From assembly GCF_017377715.1 (NCBI RefSeq), contig NZ_JAFVMF010000006.1, forward strand, positions 62,001-126,000: a stretch of 64,000 nt of DNA, in the 5' to 3' direction. The position numbers were made by a program, and so were the translations under genes. The notes beneath the pieces are model-generated. The model was not told the origin of the DNA. It made no database searches and was given only the letters and a program-made list of their open reading frames with translations. Source of the DNA: Acetobacter sacchari. GTDB lineage: Bacteria > Pseudomonadota > Alphaproteobacteria > Acetobacterales > Acetobacteraceae. Below, in pieces: positions 45,621-54,643 of this stretch (position 1 is the stretch's first letter; each line of letters opens with the position of its first letter).

Positions 45621-47223
45621 ACGCAGAAAAACGCCGCGCGCTTCACGACCCGAGGCGCCCTTGCCTAAGGAGGGCCTGCCCACCGTCGTCATCGCCGGGC
45701 GCCCCAATGTTGGCAAATCCACGCTGTTCAACCGACTTGTGGGACGTCGTCAGGCTCTGGTGGCGGACCAGCCGGGCGTGACGCGCGACCGCAAGGAAGG
45801 CGAGGCGATGCTTCGCGGCCGCCTTGTGCGCCTGATCGACACCGCCGGACTGGAAGAGGCTGCGCCGGACACGCTGTACGGCAGAATGCGCGCGTCGTCT
45901 GAATCGGCTGTGCAGCAGGCGGATCTCGTACTGTTCTGTATCGACGCCCGCGCGGGGATCACGCCTGCGGATGCGCACTTCGCCTCCTGGCTGCGCAGGC
46001 AGAACCGCAAAGTCATTCTGGTCGCCAATAAAGCTGAAGGACGCTCGGGCGCGGCCGCTGCGATGGAAGCGTTTTCGCTCGGCCTTGGCGACCCGCTCGC
46101 CCTGTCGGCTGAGCATGGCGACGGCATCGCCGATCTGATGGGGGAAATCGCGGAGAGTCTGCCTCCAAGGGAGGAGGCAGAAGCCCCAGAGGTCGTCGAG
46201 CCAGTGAAAGGGTCCGCCCGGGCCCGCGCTCGCGCCGCACGAGAGGCGAAGGGGCAGCCGAAGACATCGGTCCAGCCCGAGCCGGAAGTCGAGGTCAATT
46301 TCGCGGATATTCTCGAAGGATCGACTCAGGCGGAAGCGGACGATCCAATGTTCGCCGAATTCGCCGAGCAGGCGGCGTTCGTCGAGGACGAGACCGCCGT
46401 CGCAGGCGTGCTCAAGATCGCTTTCGTCGGGCGTCCCAACGCCGGAAAATCGACGCTTTTGAACCGGGTGCTCGGCGAAGAGCGGATGATCACCGGCCCC
46501 GAGCCGGGGCTGACGCGCGATTCCATTGCAGTGATGGTTCGCGACGAGCACGGGGAAGTGCAGATCGTCGACACGGCCGGTCTTCGTCGCAAGGCCCGGA
46601 TTGATGAGCGACTGGAGAAGATGTCGACCTCCGCCACCATCGAGGCCCTGAAAATGGCCGAGGTCGTGGTTCTGGTCATCGATGCGACCCTTGGCCTGCA
46701 CGAGCAGGATCTGCAGATCGCGCGCCTGATCGAGCGCGAGGGGCGTGGATGCGTGCTCGCGCTGAACAAGTGGGACGCGGTCGAGGATCGCGTCGCCACG
46801 CGCAAGGCGATTTACGACCGTCTGGAGATTTCGCTGACCCAGATGCGCGGGATCGAGGTTGTGTCGTTCTCCGCGAGCACCGGAGCGGGTGTCAACAAGC
46901 TGCTGCCGGCCGTGCGTCGGACCGCCGAAATCTGGAGCACCCGCGTTTCGACTGGCGAGCTAAATCGCTGGTTCGATAGCGCGCTTGAGCGCCATGCGCC
47001 GCCGCTGGTCAGTGGTCGTCGCCTGAAGCTGCGTTACATCACCCAGGTCAAAAGCCGCCCGCCGACATTCCTGATCTTTGGAACGCGTGCCGAGCAGCTG
47101 CCTGACGATTATCGTCGCTATCTGGTCAACGGTTTGCGCGAAAGCTTCGGCTTGGACGGCGTGCCGATCCGCTTGCAGTTGCGCGGCACGAAGAACCCCT
47201 ATGCGGATGAGAACGAGCGATAG
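45613..47223 (+). CDS. der: ribosome-associated GTPase Der (EngA)
   Basis: Der is an essential GTPase with two G domains in tandem, needed for 50S subunit maturation. P loops are GRPNVGKSTLFNRLVG (about 29-44) and GRPNAGKSTLLNRVLG (about 276-291); G3 motifs are DTAGLEEAA and DTAGLRRKA, and G4 motifs are NKAEG and NKWDA. A KH-like domain ends the protein. At 536 residues it is longer than usual (about 490), owing to an acidic, low-complexity linker of about 70 residues (190-265) between the G domains, typical of alphaproteobacteria. It overlaps bamB. Confidence 0.97.
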   Translation: MAERRKTPRASRPEAPLPKEGLPTVVIAGRPNVGKSTLFNRLVGRRQALVADQPGVTRDRKEGEAMLRGRLVRLIDTAGLEEAAPDTLYGRMRASSESAVQQADLVLFCIDARAGITPADAHFASWLRRQNRKVILVANKAEGRSGAAAAMEAFSLGLGDPLALSAEHGDGIADLMGEIAESLPPREEAEAPEVVEPVKGSARARARAAREAKGQPKTSVQPEPEVEVNFADILEGSTQAEADDPMFAEFAEQAAFVEDETAVAGVLKIAFVGRPNAGKSTLLNRVLGEERMITGPEPGLTRDSIAVMVRDEHGEVQIVDTAGLRRKARIDERLEKMSTSATIEALKMAEVVVLVIDATLGLHEQDLQIARLIEREGRGCVLALNKWDAVEDRVATRKAIYDRLEISLTQMRGIEVVSFSASTGAGVNKLLPAVRRTAEIWSTRVSTGELNRWFDSALERHAPPLVSGRRLKLRYITQVKSRPPTFLIFGTRAEQLPDDYRRYLVNGLRESFGLDGVPIRLQLRGTKNPYADENER

Positions 47224-47344
47224 AAACAACGGATCTGGCGACTCATCGTCGTCGGATTAATCGAGCGCCCGGCCGGAGCTTTCAGGGCTACCTCTCTTTT
47301 AGAGCCGGCCCGCATTCCGGTTTCGAACTCTCTTTGAAAAATAC

Positions 47345-47390
47345 CCCCAAACGTCAGGCTTTGAAAAAGCGTTCCGTTGGGGAGTCTTTC
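47345..47390. terminator. nested hairpin between convergent der and serine hydrolase genes
   Basis: CCCCAA (47345-47350) pairs with TTGGGG (47377-47382), with an inner GCTTT-GAA-AAAGC hairpin; AGTCTTTCT follows on the plus strand. It probably terminates one or both converging transcripts. Confidence 0.45.
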
Positions 47391-47446
47391 TGACGGCGCA
47401 CAAATATCAGTTCACACCATAGTCAGGTCGATCGACTCCGGTCGCG

Positions 47447-48757
47447 TTAATTCTTTGCGTTCGTAGCCAGAGACACAGCGTCGGCGACCACACGATTCCA
47501 CACCGGCGTCAAAATTGGGTAAGAGCCGCCGGGTTCGTCCGGGCGGTGGAGCCGGTTGGTCAGAAGAATCACCGTCAAATCAAGGTCAGGCGCGATCGCA
47601 AAATTTCCGCCTGTGAAACCGGGATGGCCAAATAGTGGTGTGGCGACGCCTGGGATGGAAAGTTTGCGAAAGCCCAGAGCCTGTTTCTGGTCATAGGGGC
47701 TCTGTTCGAAACGGGAGACCGTCTCAGCCGAGGCCAACCGCCATGACCCGTAGCATCCGCCATTGAGAAGCGTCTGTGCGTAGCGGGCGACGTCCGTTGC
47801 CGTCGAGAACAGGCCTGCATGTCCGGCCACGCCGTTCCAGCTGAGCCAGCTGTTGGCGTCGTTGGTCTCTCCGGATAGAAAGTTCTTTCGATATCCTGAG
47901 AAATTCAGAATATCCTCCGGCATCGCCAGAGGGTAAGGTTTGCCCGTTTCCGCCATACGTTGCTGGTAGGCGTCGCCCTGAGACGTTGCCGCAATGCGTG
48001 AGCGCAATGCCGGCGAGGGGAGGTAGCCGGTATCGGCCATTCCCAGAGGTTTGTAAATTTCACGCGCCATGTAAGCGTTCAACGGCTCATTCACCGTTTT
48101 CGCGACTATAGCGCCAAGAATCATAAAGCCGAGATCGGAGTAGGACCACCGTTCTCCGATGCCGTATCGGCGGGGCAAGCGCGCAAGAAACGGGAGAGCA
48201 TTGCCAGCGGGGTGCTGGAACAGCCACGTCGGCTGCCACTCCCACAACCCGGCGCGGTGGGTCAGCAACTGCTGCAACGTGATGTCGGCTTTGTCAGTGC
48301 CAGAAAACGCAGGAAGAAGGTCGCCAAGTTTGTCCGTCAGATGGAGGCGCCCCTGATCCACCAGATGCATCAGCGCGGCCGTGGTCGAGACGACTTTGGT
48401 CATGGACGCCAGATCGAATATTTCATCAGCGGCCATGGCGCGAGGCGTCTGTTCGGGAACGGCCTTTCCAGCGGGATCGACCGTCAGATAGCTCGCGTCG
48501 CCAAACGCCTGCAGCCGGACGATGCGCCCGTGATGAGCAACAAGAAGAACGGCGCCGGGATAGAGCCCCGCCGGAGCATGGCCGAGGCCAGCTTCGACGT
48601 CCGCATCCAGACTTGAAAATGCGGCGACTTCCGCCGCAGAAGCGGTGCTCTTCAGAATGGGGCAGGCTCCGTCCGCCCATGCTGACAAGGGCGCAAGCGT
48701 AAGTGCCGCCACGATTGTGGCGGCCGACGAAAAAGCTCGTGAAGCGCGTCTTTTCAA
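47447..48757 (-). CDS. exported beta-lactamase-fold serine hydrolase (class C / YfeW-like)
   Basis: A 436-residue periplasmic protein with a signal peptide (MKRRASRAFSSAATIVAALT, cleavage after AWA about 28). The serine-hydrolase motifs are complete: SxxK as SMTK (118-121), YxN-type as YSD (206-208) and a C-terminal HPG (in LFGHPGFTGGNF) replacing KTG. Such proteins are DD-carboxypeptidases or peptidoglycan hydrolases (E. coli YfeW/PBP4B adjoins murQ) rather than true antibiotic beta-lactamases. The TTG start lies 2 bases after the stop of the TonB-dependent receptor, so the two are coupled. It could trim muropeptides before or after uptake. Confidence 0.85.
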   Translation of the reverse strand: MKRRASRAFSSAATIVAALTLAPLSAWADGACPILKSTASAAEVAAFSSLDADVEAGLGHAPAGLYPGAVLLVAHHGRIVRLQAFGDASYLTVDPAGKAVPEQTPRAMAADEIFDLASMTKVVSTTAALMHLVDQGRLHLTDKLGDLLPAFSGTDKADITLQQLLTHRAGLWEWQPTWLFQHPAGNALPFLARLPRRYGIGERWSYSDLGFMILGAIVAKTVNEPLNAYMAREIYKPLGMADTGYLPSPALRSRIAATSQGDAYQQRMAETGKPYPLAMPEDILNFSGYRKNFLSGETNDANSWLSWNGVAGHAGLFSTATDVARYAQTLLNGGCYGSWRLASAETVSRFEQSPYDQKQALGFRKLSIPGVATPLFGHPGFTGGNFAIAPDLDLTVILLTNRLHRPDEPGGSYPILTPVWNRVVADAVSLATNAKN

Positions 48758-48759
48758 AT

Positions 48760-51186
48760 TCAGAATCCGGCAGTGAGTGAGACAACCCCAGCGAAGCCCC
48801 CGCCGACATAATAGAGAGGCGTTTGCGCGGCGATAGAGGTTCCGTAGACGCCGCGCGTCGCCTTGGCGTTGCCGACAAGACTGGAGGCGCCGGACAGATA
48901 GCCGCTGTTGCCAAGATTGATGAGGTTCAACTGAATCTGTGGATGCTTGACGAAGCCAAGGGAGCGGAAGCGGTAGCCCATTGTCACCGCGCCGGTGATG
49001 TACGATGGAATTTTCTGATCATTCATGAAGGTCGCGTATTGCGAACCGACATAATTGAGGCTGAAGTTCCCGAACAGGGCTCCGTCGTCATAGGAAAGGC
49101 CGATGGCGCCTGAGAAAGCCGGGGTGTTTACCGCAGTCTTTCCTTTAGTCGGCAGGAGATCCGTTCCCACGGACAGATTGTTGTCGATTGTGGCGTGCAG
49201 ATATTGTCCGGACAGATAGGGACTGAAATGCCGCCATGGGCGCAGTCCTATTTCAAGCTCTGCTCCGCGTGAGGTCTGCCCGCCTGCGTTTATGGACGCG
49301 GTCGTCGCGACGCCGCTCATATAAACGGTGGAACTGAGCTGACGGTTCGTGAGGTTGTAGTTGAACAGGGCCGCCGAAATATTGACAAGCCCGTAATGGC
49401 GAAACCCGATTTCCTCGCCGATGGAGTATTCCGGGGAAAGATTTGTAGCGCGACTATGGGCGATCTTGCCCGTCATGGTACTGAAGTAATCGGCCATGGT
49501 CAAGATCGACGACGGTGCGCGGAAGGCGGTGGAGCCGTTGATGTAGATTTGGTCGTGGGGCGTGATCTTGTAGCTGATGGCGAATTGCGGCAGAGGCTCT
49601 GCGTAATTTACGGTTGTCTTGTAATTCGCACCGGGGACCAGCTGCGTAGACATGCGTGAGACCATGGCTTCCTTGAAACCCGCCTCGATCGTAAGGCGGT
49701 CGTTGAAGGCCTTGAAGACATCGTTGATGTAGATGGCGTTCGTCTGCTGCACGAAGTTTATGTTGTATCGCGAAAGCGGAATTCCGGCGCTGGTGTAGAT
49801 AGGATAATCGCCGATCATGGACGCGATATGTCCCTGATCATCCGCTTCCGCGTAGTACGAGTGCTCCTGCTGGGTGTAGTAGGAATACCAATATCCCAAC
49901 GTCAGTGTGTTGTGCTTGGTGGTCCAGTGAATTGCGGAGTTCAGGCCGCTATGACGTTCGTGAAATGTGTCGATAGCCGCAGCGACGATCGTGCTGGCGC
50001 TGGAACTGGTGATCAGGGGGCCCGTATTCTGGTCGCCGACGTAGCTGCTTTGCGTCGGTAATGTCGTGCCGCCGTTTCCATACCCCCAGAAATAGGTGAA
50101 GTAGGGCGTCACGTCAGCCGTCAGATTATCGGCGAGGCGAAAATGCGCGGGAGCGCCGAGGATGAGCGAGTTCCGCTGGTTTTCGTCAAAGCGATAATAA
50201 GATGAACCGCCGTTACGATAAGTGTAGGCGTAGTTTGCTTTCGTCCCCAATGACTTCCATTGAGCCAGCGTCGGCGTCTTCAGGTAATAGCCCGTAGGGC
50301 TGTTGTAAGACAGGACGAAGGAAGCGCGATTTCCGTCGCCCCACTCTTTCACAGCCTTGGCGTCGACATGATATCGTGTCCCTCGCCCGGGACCGCGCCA
50401 GTTATCGGCGCCTTCATAGGAGAAGGACGCGAAGCTGCGGACGCCTGTGTGCCCGATCTCGCCGGAATCAAGCCGTATGAACTCTCGATTGAGCGCATAG
50501 GAGCCGTAGGCGAGGTTGACGAGGCCGCCGAAGTGGGCCGCGGGATCGCGCAGAGTCTCGCTCAGTTGTCCTCCGACGGCGTTGTAAAGCGGGGCGGAGA
50601 TATCTGCGGAACCTTGAGCGAGGTTTATTGCCTGTATGTTTTCGTTGTCGGCGGTCGTGCCGGTGAAGATGAAGAAGTTCAACGGATCGGCGGCTGGAAT
50701 TCCCTCATAGGTGTATCCCAACTCGAATTGGGTCAGGCCGCGAACCGACAGGCTGACCTGCTGATCGCTCGTCCCCAGCGGATCGCCGCTGCCGGTGACG
50801 ACGCCGGGAAGGCTGGCGATCATATTGGTCGGGTTGCTGGTCGGACTTTGCTTTGCGATGAAATCGCGAGTCAGGCCGCTACGGGATTTGGGAGCATTCT
50901 GCTCAGGCATGAGACCGCCGCCGGGCGTGGATCCCGTGACGCCGGTGGCCGTCTGCAATTCCGCATGAACGTTGACGGATTCTGCTGATGCCCGACTGGC
51001 TTCTACGCCGGTTCTGGAAGGGGTGGAGGGCGCGGCGACTGGCGTCTTCGCTGTGGGCGCGTGACGCGATGCAGGTCGCGAATGACGGGGAGTGGATTTC
51101 TTCGTGGTTGCGGCGTCCATTGTCCCGGCGCCAAGCGCCATCAGGGACACGGAGGCCAGCACCATCAATGTGCGGCGGTGCGTCAT
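48760..51186 (-). CDS. TonB-dependent outer membrane receptor
   Basis: An 808-residue receptor with a signal peptide (about 1-25) and then an unusual basic low-complexity stretch (TKKSTPRHSRPASRHAPTAK, about 28-55) before the plug. The plug carries NMIASLPGVVTGSGDPLGTS, SVRGLTQFELGYTYEGIP and NAVGGQLSETLRDP (about 120-210). A 22-strand barrel follows, with many YxF/YxY strands and the C-terminal Phe of outer-membrane proteins (VVSLTAGF). No extra N-terminal signalling domain is seen. The ATG has AGGAG upstream. It is coupled to the serine hydrolase and divergent from murQ-gntR-anmK, so its ligand is probably a peptidoglycan fragment; this is inference from context only. Confidence 0.9.
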   Translation of the reverse strand: MTHRRTLMVLASVSLMALGAGTMDAATTKKSTPRHSRPASRHAPTAKTPVAAPSTPSRTGVEASRASAESVNVHAELQTATGVTGSTPGGGLMPEQNAPKSRSGLTRDFIAKQSPTSNPTNMIASLPGVVTGSGDPLGTSDQQVSLSVRGLTQFELGYTYEGIPAADPLNFFIFTGTTADNENIQAINLAQGSADISAPLYNAVGGQLSETLRDPAAHFGGLVNLAYGSYALNREFIRLDSGEIGHTGVRSFASFSYEGADNWRGPGRGTRYHVDAKAVKEWGDGNRASFVLSYNSPTGYYLKTPTLAQWKSLGTKANYAYTYRNGGSSYYRFDENQRNSLILGAPAHFRLADNLTADVTPYFTYFWGYGNGGTTLPTQSSYVGDQNTGPLITSSSASTIVAAAIDTFHERHSGLNSAIHWTTKHNTLTLGYWYSYYTQQEHSYYAEADDQGHIASMIGDYPIYTSAGIPLSRYNINFVQQTNAIYINDVFKAFNDRLTIEAGFKEAMVSRMSTQLVPGANYKTTVNYAEPLPQFAISYKITPHDQIYINGSTAFRAPSSILTMADYFSTMTGKIAHSRATNLSPEYSIGEEIGFRHYGLVNISAALFNYNLTNRQLSSTVYMSGVATTASINAGGQTSRGAELEIGLRPWRHFSPYLSGQYLHATIDNNLSVGTDLLPTKGKTAVNTPAFSGAIGLSYDDGALFGNFSLNYVGSQYATFMNDQKIPSYITGAVTMGYRFRSLGFVKHPQIQLNLINLGNSGYLSGASSLVGNAKATRGVYGTSIAAQTPLYYVGGGFAGVVSLTAGF

Positions 51187-51372
51187 TTAAGGACTCCTGG
51201 AATGGAAGCGGCGCTATCTGACGGCAAGCAGGAACCTCCGCTTCGATGAAGCCAATATAATACTTACAGCATGCCGCGCAAGTCGTTTTGATAACGCATC
51301 ATCATGGAAATTGATAACAAATTACGGACGAAATTTCCCGAGTCATCTGCGACCGCGCGAAACGCCCGATAA

Positions 51373-51393
51373 ATTGGTATGGAAAAGGTTTCC
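51373..51393. promoter_or_regulatory. candidate operator between the TonB receptor and murQ
   Basis: In the 360-base divergent intergenic region, ATTGGTAT (51373-51380) resembles a half-site of HutC/NagR-type GntR regulators and is followed by the palindrome GGAAA-AGG-TTTCC (51381-51393). A direct repeat TTGATAAC occurs near 51286 and 51311. Any of these could bind the GntR protein encoded downstream. Confidence 0.3.
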
Positions 51394-51548
51394 TTTCTGA
51401 CGCATAAGCGGCCTTAGCGGGTTTGGAGGCTCTCATTTGGCCGAAGTTCGCGCCGTCGCCCCGCCCTGCGACATGTGGCATGGTTCGTTCGGTAGTTCGG
51501 CAAGGGGCCAGATGTCGCGAGCCGACTGTTCAGGCAAGGAAATACGAT

Positions 51549-52481
51549 TTGTTGACTAACGACGACGCCAGAACACCTTCCGCGCTTGCGTCCGCCGGCG
51601 TCGCAACGGAGCGGCGGGATGAACGCTTCGCCGACATTGATCTATGGTCGACCGGTTCGATCCTGTCGGCGCTTGGCGAGGCCCAGATGGCTGCAGCGGC
51701 TATCGCTTACGCCGCGGCGCCGCAGATCGAGGCTGTCGTCGATGCGGCGCTGCCGGGCATGCGTAACGGCGGCAGACTCTTCTACGTCGGCGCCGGGACC
51801 TCGGGGCGGGTGGGGCTTCAGGATGGCGTTGAATTAACGCCTACTTTCGGACTGCCTCCCGAGCGTCTCGTGCTTTTACTCGCTGGCGGCGCGAAGGCTC
51901 TGTTTGAAGCGGTCGAAGGCGCAGAGGACCGGGAGGATGTCGCCCGAGCTGATGTACTTGCGCATGATCCGGGGCCAGACGATCTGGTGATCGGCGTGGC
52001 CGCGAGTGGTCGTACGCCGTACACGTGCTCCGCCGTGCGCGTTGCGCGGGAAAAGGGGGCGCTGACTGTCGGTGTCAGTTCCAATCCGCAAGGAAAACTG
52101 CTGCAGGCCGCCTCCATGAGCATCGTGCTCTCTACCGGGCCTGAGGTGATCTCCGGCTCGACCCGTCTTAAGGCGGGGACGGCGCAGAAGGCGGCGCTGA
52201 ACATGCTCTCCACGGCGCTGATGATCCGGCTTGGGCATGCCTATCGTGGCCAGATGGTCGATATGCGTATCGTCAACGCGAAGCTCCGCGTCCGCGCGAT
52301 CTCCATGGTGCGTCGCCTTGCGGGCGGGACAGACGCAGAAATCGAGGCCGCGCTCGCCGCCGCGGGGGACAACGTGAAGCGCGCCGTGATGATCCGCAAG
52401 GGCGTCCCGGTTTCAGAAATCGAGGTGCGTCTTGAAGCTGCAGGCGGAGATTTGCGTCGTGCGCTTGGTGAGACGGCGTAG
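51549..52481 (+). CDS. murQ: N-acetylmuramic acid 6-phosphate etherase
   Basis: MurQ cleaves the lactyl ether of MurNAc-6-phosphate to GlcNAc-6-phosphate and D-lactate in cell-wall recycling. The SIS domain has GGRLFYVGAGTSGRVGLQDG (about 66-85), VAASGRTPYTCSAVR and VSSNPQGKLL, and MurQ-specific VISGSTRLKAGTAQKAALNM and MRIVNAKLRVRA. TTG 51549 is proposed as start because AAGGA lies 8 bases upstream and it gives 310 residues, near the family length of about 300; the frame is open back to 51423, which would add 42 atypical residues. It leads an operon with gntR (9-base gap) and anmK. Confidence 0.93.
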   Translation: MLTNDDARTPSALASAGVATERRDERFADIDLWSTGSILSALGEAQMAAAAIAYAAAPQIEAVVDAALPGMRNGGRLFYVGAGTSGRVGLQDGVELTPTFGLPPERLVLLLAGGAKALFEAVEGAEDREDVARADVLAHDPGPDDLVIGVAASGRTPYTCSAVRVAREKGALTVGVSSNPQGKLLQAASMSIVLSTGPEVISGSTRLKAGTAQKAALNMLSTALMIRLGHAYRGQMVDMRIVNAKLRVRAISMVRRLAGGTDAEIEAALAAAGDNVKRAVMIRKGVPVSEIEVRLEAAGGDLRRALGETA

Positions 52482-52490
52482 GAGCATATC

Positions 52491-53246
52491 GTGGACGCGA
52501 TCACTCTCGCCGCCGCCCTGACGCCTGACCCGGACGATCGCAAGCCGCTCTACATTCAGGTCAACGACCGCCTGCGCGCCTTGATCGACCGGGGAACGCT
52601 CAGGCGCGGTGACGCAATTCCGGCCGAGCGTGACCTTGCGGAGATGATCGGCGTCTCCCGCGTGACGGTGCGCAAGGCCTTCGTCGAACTGGTCGAAGCC
52701 GGCGTGCTGATTCAGAAAAAAGGCGCAGGCACCTTCGTTGCGGGACGGATAGAGCAACCTCTGTCTCGGCTGTTGGGCTTTTCGGAGGATATGCGTGCTC
52801 GGGGGTTCGAGCCCGGATCGGTCTGGCTGCGAAGGGAGGAGAGCGTCGCCAGTCCTGACGAGGCCATGGCTTTGGGGATCGCGCCCCACGCGCCGGTATT
52901 GCGCCTGAAGCGGATCAGGATGGCGAACGGGCAGCCAATGGCCATAGAGACCGCTGTCATGTCGGCCCAGTTCGGATTGAGGCTACAGGACATCGAAGAA
53001 TCTCTTTATGACGCAGTTCGTAAGCGTGATCTTCTTCCTGTCCGGGCTTTGCAGAGAATACGCGCCCGGATGGGCGCGGTCTCCGAGATCGAATTGCTGC
53101 ACCTTGAGAAGGCTTCGGCAGTTCTGGCGATAGAGCGGCGTTCCTTTCTGGCGGACGGTCGAGTTCTTGAAGTGACGTTCTCCTGTTATCGCGCCGATCT
53201 TTATGATTTCGTCGTGGAGTTGCGTGGAGGCGGCGAGGGAAGGTGA
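52491..53246 (+). CDS. GntR/HutC-family transcriptional regulator
   Basis: A 251-residue regulator. The N-terminal winged helix carries PLYIQVNDRLRALIDRGTLR, PAERDLAEMIGVSRVTVRKA and KKGAGTFVAG (about 18-85), and the C-terminal UTRA effector domain has PVLRLKRIRMANGQPMAIET and VLAIERRSFLADGRVLEVTF. HutC/NagR-type proteins commonly bind amino-sugar phosphates such as GlcNAc-6-P, which is MurQ's product, so it is probably the local repressor in place of MurR. GTG start with AGGAG overlapping the murQ stop; the gene ends in a 4-base overlap with anmK. Confidence 0.9.
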   Translation: MDAITLAAALTPDPDDRKPLYIQVNDRLRALIDRGTLRRGDAIPAERDLAEMIGVSRVTVRKAFVELVEAGVLIQKKGAGTFVAGRIEQPLSRLLGFSEDMRARGFEPGSVWLRREESVASPDEAMALGIAPHAPVLRLKRIRMANGQPMAIETAVMSAQFGLRLQDIEESLYDAVRKRDLLPVRALQRIRARMGAVSEIELLHLEKASAVLAIERRSFLADGRVLEVTFSCYRADLYDFVVELRGGGEGR

Positions 53247-54388
53247 GCGCCATGCTGACAACGATTGGCCTGATGAGCGGAACGTCTCTGGACGGGGTGG
53301 ACGCAGCAATCATAGAGACCGACGGGGAGCGCGTTTTTTCTCACGGCGCGCGGCTGAGCCTGCCTTATGCGCCGGAGTTGCGTCAGCGCGCGCGGGCGTT
53401 GCTGGACCGTGCGGCGGGCCTGGCGCTCGATGACCCTGAGTTACTGGCCGTGGAGCGTGAGATCACGTTGCGGCATGCGGAAGCGGTCAACGCGCTTTTG
53501 GCGGGTGCGCCGCATGTCGATGTGATCGGTTTTCACGGGCAGACGATCCTGCACGCGCCCGCCTCACGGCGGACATGGCAGATCGGCGACGCGACGTTAC
53601 TGTCCGCCGAAACCGGCCTCCCGGTCGTTCACGATTTCCGAAGTGCGGACGTGGCCGCCGGCGGGCAGGGCGCACCGTTGGCGCCGTGGTACCACGCGGC
53701 GTTGTTCCATGGGGGAGACCGTCCGGTCGCAATCCTAAATATCGGTGGCGTGGCGAATCTGACATTCATTGATGCTGACGGGGCGGTCCACGCCTGCGAT
53801 ACGGGGCCGGGCAACGCGCTGCTCGACGACTGGGCGTTTCGTCATACCGGCGTCGCATGTGATTTTGACGGTGCGCTGGCGGCGGCAGGGACGCCGAACC
53901 GGGATATTACGGAACGCCTTTTGTCAGATCCATATTTTTCCCTCCCCCCCCCAAAGTCTCTGGATCGACTGAGTTTCGTTGCGGCTCTCGAGGCGGTGCA
54001 GGATTGTTCGCCGGAAGATGGCGCCGCGACGTTGGCGGCGTTCACTGTGGAGGCGATACGCCGCACGCCACTGCCAAACCAACCGTTGGCTTGGTACGTT
54101 TGTGGAGGCGGGCGGCATAATCCTGTGTTGATGGAAGGATTGCGTCGTGCGCTGCAGGGGGCAGTGCTCCCGGTCGAGCATCTGGGCTGGGACGGAGATG
54201 CGCTGGAAGCCGAGTGTTTCGGCTTTCTGGCGGTTCGGGCGCTTCGGAAATTGCCTCTGTCGGCGCCTGCCGTGACCGGCGCGCCCGTGTCGATCAGCGG
54301 TGGGCGATTGACGTGCGCGGGTCTCGCGCCCATTCCGAAATGGATCGGCGCGGGTCTAGAGCTGGGCAACACTCACGACATGTCGTGA
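53243..54388 (+). CDS. anmK: anhydro-N-acetylmuramic acid kinase
   Basis: AnmK hydrates and phosphorylates 1,6-anhydro-MurNAc to MurNAc-6-phosphate, the substrate of MurQ. The ASKHA-type kinase has IGLMSGTSLDGVDAAIIETD at the N-terminus, GFHGQTILHAPA, LNIGGVANLTFI, CDTGPGNALLDDW and CGGGRHNPVLMEGL. The length is 381 residues from GTG 53243, or 378 from ATG 53252. It overlaps gntR. A homopolymer of nine C (53944-53952) lies in the LPPPKS codons; the frame stays intact across it, and the residues fit the family. With murQ it closes the recycling route from lytic-transglycosylase products to GlcNAc-6-P. Confidence 0.95.
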   Translation: MSAMLTTIGLMSGTSLDGVDAAIIETDGERVFSHGARLSLPYAPELRQRARALLDRAAGLALDDPELLAVEREITLRHAEAVNALLAGAPHVDVIGFHGQTILHAPASRRTWQIGDATLLSAETGLPVVHDFRSADVAAGGQGAPLAPWYHAALFHGGDRPVAILNIGGVANLTFIDADGAVHACDTGPGNALLDDWAFRHTGVACDFDGALAAAGTPNRDITERLLSDPYFSLPPPKSLDRLSFVAALEAVQDCSPEDGAATLAAFTVEAIRRTPLPNQPLAWYVCGGGRHNPVLMEGLRRALQGAVLPVEHLGWDGDALEAECFGFLAVRALRKLPLSAPAVTGAPVSISGGRLTCAGLAPIPKWIGAGLELGNTHDMS

Positions 54389-54643
54389 GGGGCCGCTATA
54401 CCCTTTTCTCTGAGCCGCTGCATGGCCGTGGCGACGTGTTGTGTTTTGAATACTTTTTTGCACGCAAAGAGTATTCGGTTTTCTTGCTTGGCGTCAGGGT
54501 TTTCATGTAAGGCGCGGTACGCACGGGGCGACAGACCAAGTGAGCGTCAGGTCGTTTTTCTAAACCAGCTCGCCATCACGTGAGCGCTTGCTTCGACGCT
54601 GTTACGTGATGATTTTTGTGAGACAATCCAGAAAATGCCTCTC

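Noticed and set aside
47447-48757. Antibiotic-resistance AmpC beta-lactamase
   Set aside because: SxxK and YSD are present, but HPG replaces KTG and the gene is coupled to a TonB receptor beside murQ, pointing to a peptidoglycan hydrolase.
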